A stretch of DNA of 9,449 nucleotides, from positions 122,824-132,272 of the forward strand of contig CAJTOT010000002.1 of the NCBI GenBank assembly GCA_910577935.1. The letters run 5' to 3'. The position numbers and the translations under genes were made by a program. Each line of letters begins with the position of its first letter. Within the stretch, counting starts at the first letter, position 1. This DNA comes from an uncultured Hungatella sp. Its GTDB lineage: Bacteria; Bacillota; Clostridia; Lachnospirales; Lachnospiraceae. The notes under the pieces are model-generated. The model did no database searches. It worked only from the letters and a program-made list of their open reading frames with translations, and was not told where the DNA came from. Of the stretch, positions 5,721-9,449 are shown in pieces.

Positions 5721-7259
5721 TCACTTCCGCTTGGCCAGATGAAACACGGTCAAAAGTCCCCCATAACACAAACACAGAACTCCAATATGCAGGGCGGTGG
5801 ACGCAAAAAGCCCAAGACGGTCAAATCCGTCCCAAAAAGAAAAGACAGCATAGTAAATTCCTACAGAAATAATCAGCAGAAGTGCCGGTTTGAGAATCAT
5901 CTCCGCTGCGTTCCAGGAGAAAACCACCAGCTTTTTCAGGGAAATCAGGTGGAGGATGGCCAGCACAACCTCACTGGTGAGTATGCCCCACAGATAAGCC
6001 ATGATACCCAGCCGGGGGATGCCCGCCAGAACGAAGGCCAGGCGGAGAACCAGGGCGGCTGTGTTCTGCAAAAAGGTGGTGGTGGTTTTTCCCAGGCCGT
6101 TGAGGATGCTTCCCATGGTGGTGGCAAGGTAGAGGAAGGGGCACAGCCATGCCAGAATTTGCATGAAAATACCGGCGGTGGGATTCTGGAACACACCGAC
6201 GCCCAACTCCGCGCCGAATAAAGTGAATACCCCGATGCACAGAATTCCCATATAGAGGCTGTAGCGGAGAGACATGGAGATGGTCCGGGCGATGCGGGCT
6301 TCATTGCCGTCCGCCTGGGCCTCCGCCACGGTGGGAAGAAGAAGGACGGCCATGGAGTTGGTGATGGCGGAGGGGAACATGATAAAAGGCATCGCCATCC
6401 CCGTCAGCACGCCGTAGATGCTAAGGGCCTCCGCCGAGGAAAGGCCGTATGAGGAGAGGCGGCTGGGAATCCAGATGGCCTCGGCGCTGGAGAGCACGTT
6501 TAAAACCAGGCGGTTTCCCATAAGGGGAAGGGCCAGGGCCATGAGAGGGACGGCAGTTTGCCGGAAGGAGGACAGGAGAGGGGGAAGGGATTTTTCCTTC
6601 CCTGGAGAAGACGGTTTCCGGCTGTCTTTCGGGGTGAACAGACAGAAGCAGAACACGGAGAAAAGACAGGCAGCCAGTTCCCCCATCAGATGTCCGATGA
6701 CCGCCAGTTCTACGGTGATGGAGCGGCCGCCTTCCGTCAGGATATCGGCTATGAGAAATACTGCCGCCATTCGGACAGTCTGCTCCGCGATCTGGGATAC
6801 GGCAGGAACTTTTGTCCTCTTTACACCATAATAATAACCGTTGACACAGGCGTGAATCGCGGAGAAGGGCACGGAGACAGCCATGAAGGGAAGGAGGGGG
6901 GCGCACCGGTCCTCCATGAGTATGTAGTGGGACAGCGGCGCCGAGAAACGGATGATGAGGGCGGCAAGGCCCAGGCCCAGGGACAGTGATATAACAAGCC
7001 CGGTGCGGAAAATCTCTTTGCTCCGCTGGGTATTGGCGGCGACGAAACGGGATATGGCAGTCTGGATGGAGCCGGCGCAGAGGGCGAAGCAGATTCCGTA
7101 GACAGGGTGCACCATGTTGTAGATGCCTAAGCCTTCGGCGCCGATGGTCCGGGACAGGAAGATCCGGTAGAAAAATCCCAGAACCCTGGTGGCGAAGCCG
7201 GTTGCGGTCAGAAGGAGGGTCCCGGTAATCAGAGTGTGTTTTTTGAAAAAATCGGTCAT
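5721..7259 (-). CDS. SpoVB-like MVF/MOP-superfamily flippase (polysaccharide biosynthesis/sporulation type)
   Basis: This 512-residue multi-pass membrane protein is close in length to SpoVB (about 518 residues in Bacillus). The first helices show TLITGTLLLTATGFATRVLG (9-28), then FFYRIFLSRTIGAEGLGIYNMV (29-50) and YGICFALCAGSIQTAISRFVA (54-74). This is the N-terminal signature of the polysaccharide-synthesis/SpoVB branch of MOP exporters, which flip lipid-linked oligosaccharides or lipid II-like precursors. Fourteen or so hydrophobic segments are expected. The frame is open further upstream to 7391, but MTDFFKKH at 7259 is the probable start: GGAG lies five bases before it, and the 44 upstream residues resemble no family N-terminus. 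The gene is divergent from nifS and convergent with the MATE gene. A sporulation role is inferred from family only; no convincing sigma-E promoter was found. Clostridia often carry several paralogues. Confidence 0.88.
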   Translation of the reverse strand: MTDFFKKHTLITGTLLLTATGFATRVLGFFYRIFLSRTIGAEGLGIYNMVHPVYGICFALCAGSIQTAISRFVAANTQRSKEIFRTGLVISLSLGLGLAALIIRFSAPLSHYILMEDRCAPLLPFMAVSVPFSAIHACVNGYYYGVKRTKVPAVSQIAEQTVRMAAVFLIADILTEGGRSITVELAVIGHLMGELAACLFSVFCFCLFTPKDSRKPSSPGKEKSLPPLLSSFRQTAVPLMALALPLMGNRLVLNVLSSAEAIWIPSRLSSYGLSSAEALSIYGVLTGMAMPFIMFPSAITNSMAVLLLPTVAEAQADGNEARIARTISMSLRYSLYMGILCIGVFTLFGAELGVGVFQNPTAGIFMQILAWLCPFLYLATTMGSILNGLGKTTTTFLQNTAALVLRLAFVLAGIPRLGIMAYLWGILTSEVVLAILHLISLKKLVVFSWNAAEMILKPALLLIISVGIYYAVFSFWDGFDRLGLFASTALHIGVLCLCYGGLLTVFHLAKRK

Positions 7260-7381
7260 GAGAACTCCGGAGAAAAAGGTATTGGTACAATTTATGTAAA
7301 AAGACGGTCCGGTAGAACGGAAATAGAGACCTGGAACGGCAGACAGATCTGACAAAATCTTTAAATGAAAATAATTCCATA

Positions 7382-7409
7382 TTGCAATCATCAGGATATA
7401 CTATATAAT
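7382..7409 (+). promoter_or_regulatory. Sigma-A type promoter of the nifS-nifU-mnmA operon
   Basis: TTGCAA (7382-7387) and TATAAT (7404-7409) are separated by 16 bases. The predicted transcription start near 7416 leaves an upstream ATG at 7421 almost without a leader, which supports the start of nifS at 7466. It lies about 120 bases from the start of the divergent flippase. No IscR/Rrf2-type regulator gene precedes it in the window. Confidence 0.75.
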
Positions 7410-7465
7410 AGAGAACGTAGATGAAGCTTTTAACTTTAATACTACAAGAAAGGCGGATTTCACAC

Positions 7466-8650
7466 ATGAATCAAGTAATTTATCTGGACAACGCGGCCAC
7501 GACCAGGACGCGGCCGGAAGTGGCTGATGCCATGATGCCGTTTTTTACGGAACATTACGGCAACCCCTCATCGGTATACGAGTTTGCGGCTCCCTGCAAG
7601 CAGGCGATCGCCCGTTCCCGGGAGACCATAGCGAAGAGTCTGGGGGCAAAGGCAAATGAGATCTATTTCACGGCAGGAGGCACAGAGTCTGACAACTGGG
7701 CCATCAAGGCTGCGGCGGAGGCGTACCAGGCCAAGGGGAAGCACATTATCACCAGCAAGATCGAGCACCACGCGGTGCTTCACACCTGCGAGTATCTGGA
7801 AAAGCTGGGGTTCGAGGTCACATATCTGGATGTGGACGAGAATGGGGTCGTGAAGATAGAGGAGCTGAAAAAAGCCATCAGGCCCGACACCATCCTGATC
7901 TCCATCATGTTTGCCAACAACGAGATAGGAACTATAGAACCGATCAAAGAGATAGGGGAGATCGCCAGAGAGCGGGGAGTCCTGTTCCACACCGACGCGG
8001 TCCAGGCGTACTGTCATATTCCCATCAATGTAGATGAATATCATATCGACATGCTCAGCGCCAGCGGCCACAAGCTGAACGGCCCCAAGGGCATAGGATT
8101 TTTATACATCCGAACCGGCCTCAAGCTCCGCTCCTTCGTCCACGGCGGCGCCCAGGAGAGAAAGCGCCGGGGCGGCACGGAGAATGTCCCCGGCATCGTG
8201 GGCCTGGGAAAAGCGGTGGAGCTTGCCGTGGCAACTATGGATGAGAGAGCCGGGAAAGAGAGGGAACTCAGGGATTATCTTATCGGGAGGGTCACGGCGG
8301 AGGTGCCCTTTGTCCGGCTGAACGGCCACAGAACCTGCCGGCTTGCCAACAACACCAACTTCGCGTTTCAGTTTATCGAAGGCGAGTCCATGCTGATCAT
8401 GCTGGACATGAACGGTATCTGCGGTTCCAGCGGTTCAGCGTGCACCTCCGGCTCCCTGGACCCGTCTCATGTGCTTCTGGCCATCGGCCTTCCCCACGAG
8501 ATCGCCCACGGCTCCCTTCGGCTGACTTTGAGCGAGGAGAACACCAAGGAAGAGATGGACTATGTGGTGGAGAAGATCAAGGAGGTCGTGGACCGGCTCA
8601 GGTCCATGTCCCCGCTGTACGAGGATTTTATGAAAAATAACCAGGCGTAA
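7466..8650 (+). CDS. nifS: Cysteine desulfurase (NifS/IscS type)
   Basis: This 394-residue PLP enzyme converts L-cysteine to alanine and passes the sulfur as an enzyme persulfide to Fe-S scaffold and tRNA thiolation partners in the cytosol. The N-terminus is the classic IYLDNAATT (5-13). Further marks are TAGGTESDN (69-77), IEHHAV (99-104) with the PLP-stacking histidine, HTDAVQ (175-180) with PLP-binding D177 and Q180, SASGHKLNGPKG (198-209) with the Schiff-base lysine K203, and RRGGTEN (234-240). The mobile loop SSGSACTSGS (321-330) bears the persulfide cysteine C326. The loop length marks group I desulfurases. The start at 7466 follows AAGGCGG about nine bases upstream; an in-frame ATG at 7421 would add 15 unfamiliar residues. 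It leads a conserved desulfurase-scaffold-thiolase operon, with nifU 42 bases downstream. Confidence 0.97.
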   Translation: MNQVIYLDNAATTRTRPEVADAMMPFFTEHYGNPSSVYEFAAPCKQAIARSRETIAKSLGAKANEIYFTAGGTESDNWAIKAAAEAYQAKGKHIITSKIEHHAVLHTCEYLEKLGFEVTYLDVDENGVVKIEELKKAIRPDTILISIMFANNEIGTIEPIKEIGEIARERGVLFHTDAVQAYCHIPINVDEYHIDMLSASGHKLNGPKGIGFLYIRTGLKLRSFVHGGAQERKRRGGTENVPGIVGLGKAVELAVATMDERAGKERELRDYLIGRVTAEVPFVRLNGHRTCRLANNTNFAFQFIEGESMLIMLDMNGICGSSGSACTSGSLDPSHVLLAIGLPHEIAHGSLRLTLSEENTKEEMDYVVEKIKEVVDRLRSMSPLYEDFMKNNQA

Positions 8651-8692
8651 AGCCGGGAGAGTGTAGAAACATCTGAGAAAGAGGAGACTGCT

Positions 8693-9130
8693 ATGTATAC
8701 AGAAAAAGTGATGGACCATTTTCAGAATCCCAGAAATGTGGGGGAGATTGAAAATGCCAGCGGTACGGGAACTGTGGGAAACGCCAAGTGCGGCGATATT
8801 ATGAGAATCTACCTGGATATTGACGAGAACCAGGTGATCAGGGATGTAAAATTTAAGACCTTCGGCTGCGGGGCGGCGGTGGCCACCAGCAGCATGGCCA
8901 CAGAGATGGTGAAAGGAAAGACTGTACAGGAGGCCATGGAGGTCACCAACAAGGCAGTGATGGAGGCCCTTGACGGGCTGCCGCCGGTGAAGGTTCACTG
9001 TTCTCTGCTGGCTGAGGAGGCGATCCACGCGGCCCTGTGGGATTATGCCGAGAAGAACGGCATCACCATCGAAGGCTTGGAGAAACCTAAATCCGACATC
9101 AGCGAACACGATGAGGATGAGGAGTATTGA
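8693..9130 (+). CDS. nifU: Fe-S cluster assembly scaffold NifU/IscU N-terminal type
   Basis: This 145-residue scaffold protein assembles nascent Fe-S clusters from iron and sulfur supplied by the desulfurase. All ligand residues of IscU-type scaffolds are present: C33 and D35 in GNAKCGD (29-35), C59 in FGCGAA (57-62), and H102-C103 in KVHCSLLAEE (100-109). The N-terminal MYTEKVMDHFQNPRNVG is typical. It lacks the ferredoxin and C-terminal Nfu domains of full-length nitrogen-fixation NifU, so it is the short housekeeping form. The acidic tail (SEHDEDEEY) is a lineage-specific extension. The AGGAG at 8682-8686 lies six bases before the start. Its place directly after nifS indicates a desulfurase-scaffold pair. 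Confidence 0.96.
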   Translation: MYTEKVMDHFQNPRNVGEIENASGTGTVGNAKCGDIMRIYLDIDENQVIRDVKFKTFGCGAAVATSSMATEMVKGKTVQEAMEVTNKAVMEALDGLPPVKVHCSLLAEEAIHAALWDYAEKNGITIEGLEKPKSDISEHDEDEEY

Positions 9131-9146
9131 GAGAGGAAGCACAATC

Positions 9147-9182
9147 CATAGGACTGTCCTGGTATGCGGGGACAGTCCTGTG
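9147..9182 (+). promoter_or_regulatory. Stable hairpin in the nifU-mnmA spacer
   Basis: AGGACTGTCC (9150-9159) pairs perfectly with GGACAGTCCT (9170-9179). With C9147, A9148 and T9149 pairing to T-G bases at 9180-9182, the stem reaches 13 bp with one G-U pair and a 10-base loop. No T tract follows, so it is not a standard intrinsic terminator. It ends nine bases before the ATG of mnmA and would cover its ribosome binding region, so it could set translation of mnmA or protect upstream mRNA from 3' decay. Confidence 0.6.
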
Positions 9183-9191
9183 CGTCAGAAG

Positions 9192-9449
9192 ATGAGCAGA
9201 GAAAAAGTGGTGGTGGGTATGTCCGGCGGCGTGGATTCGTCTGTGGCGGCGTACCTTTTGAAGGAACAGGGGTACGATGTCATAGGCGTCACCATGGAAA
9301 TATGGCGGCAGGAGCAGGCTGTCCTGGAGGAGAGCGGGGGCTGCTGCGGCTTAAGCGCGGTGGAAGACGCGAGAAGAGTGGCGTGGGACTTGGGGATACC
9401 CTACTATGTCATGAATTTCCGGCGGGAATTCCAAGATCATGTCATCGAT
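9192..9449 (+). CDS. mnmA: tRNA-specific 2-thiouridylase MnmA, N-terminal part
   Basis: The first 86 codons are visible; the window ends before the rest. MnmA adenylates U34 of tRNA-Lys, -Glu and -Gln and replaces the 2-oxygen with sulfur relayed from the desulfurase. The N-terminus carries the ATP-binding PP-loop SGGVDSS (11-17), followed by AAYLLKEQGYDVIGVTMEIW, GGCCGLSAVEDARRVAWDLG (about 52-71) and IPYYVMNFRREFQDHVID, a typical clostridial MnmA pattern. The start is less certain than usual: no clear Shine-Dalgarno sequence precedes ATG 9192, and a GTG at 9180 is in frame. Either start lies in or just after the spacer hairpin. Its place after nifS and nifU fits shared sulfur supply. Confidence 0.93.
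   Translation, partial: MSREKVVVGMSGGVDSSVAAYLLKEQGYDVIGVTMEIWRQEQAVLEESGGCCGLSAVEDARRVAWDLGIPYYVMNFRREFQDHVID

Noticed and set aside
7260..7340. A sigma-E type promoter for the SpoVB-like gene
   Set aside because: CATAAATT on the minus strand partly resembles a sigma-E -10 box, but no matching -35 was found at the expected spacing.
7421..7465. Upstream ATG of nifS and the 44-codon upstream extension of the flippase as real N-termini
   Set aside because: The nifS extension begins almost at the predicted transcript start and has no ribosome binding site or family match. The flippase extension also lacks family support, while MTDFFKKH at 7259 has a GGAG site.
6421..7467. A 348-codon minus-strand frame overlapping the flippase in another frame
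   Set aside because: It is Arg/Pro/Ser-rich with no hydrophobic segments, while the competing frame gives a clean MOP-family membrane protein.
1..9449. CRISPR array, tRNA, rRNA or a multi-gene defence system
   Set aside because: No regularly spaced repeats, no tRNA- or rRNA-like segments, and no cluster of nuclease, toxin or phage-type genes were seen. A lone SNF2 helicase end is not enough to claim a defence island.

Overview
The window looks like chromosomal DNA from an anaerobic, spore-forming Firmicute, most likely a Lachnospiraceae/Clostridia member of moderate GC. The basis is protein style (a SpoVB-like flippase, a clostridial nifS-nifU-mnmA cluster, an AbgB-like amidohydrolase, a Lachnospiraceae-type Gfo/Idh/MocA oxidoreductase), strong AGGAGG-type ribosome binding sites, and AT-rich spacers between GC-richer genes. 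The genus is an inference and cannot be fixed from the sequence alone.

Layout. Positions 1-426 hold the C-terminal end of an SNF2/RapA-type helicase, cut by the window edge. A 320-bp spacer follows, with an AT-richer open frame that may be a gene remnant and a terminator-like hairpin. Next is a small plus-strand operon: an MmcQ/YjbR-family protein (747-1121), an intact Gfo/Idh/MocA oxidoreductase (1142-2122), and the wreck of a second Gfo/Idh/MocA gene (from 2137). The wreck keeps its ribosome binding site but has a one-base frameshift, an internal deletion and an early stop. A perfect 13-bp inverted repeat overlaps a probable extended -10 promoter ahead of the next unit: an AbgB-like M20 amidohydrolase (2489-3952) and a MATE efflux protein (3981-5354).

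The 366-bp gap after the MATE gene contains a 165-bp element bounded by 34-bp imperfect terminal inverted repeats (5471-5635). It carries only a 38-codon frame and looks like a MITE or a collapsed insertion sequence. A factor-independent terminator lies 13 bp beyond it. On the minus strand, 7259-5721 encodes a SpoVB-like MVF/MOP flippase.

From 7382 a good sigma-A-type promoter drives the Fe-S/thiolation cluster: cysteine desulfurase NifS (7466-8650), scaffold NifU/IscU (8693-9130) and, after a 13-bp hairpin, the tRNA 2-thiouridylase MnmA (9192, cut by the window end). NifS releases persulfide sulfur from cysteine. NifU uses it to build Fe-S clusters, and MnmA needs a persulfide donor to make 2-thiouridine at the tRNA wobble position, so these three form a coherent pathway. 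I found no CRISPR array, tRNA, rRNA or clearly new multi-gene system. The most notable non-routine items are the inverted-repeat element, the decayed oxidoreductase paralogue and the hairpins near promoters and start sites.
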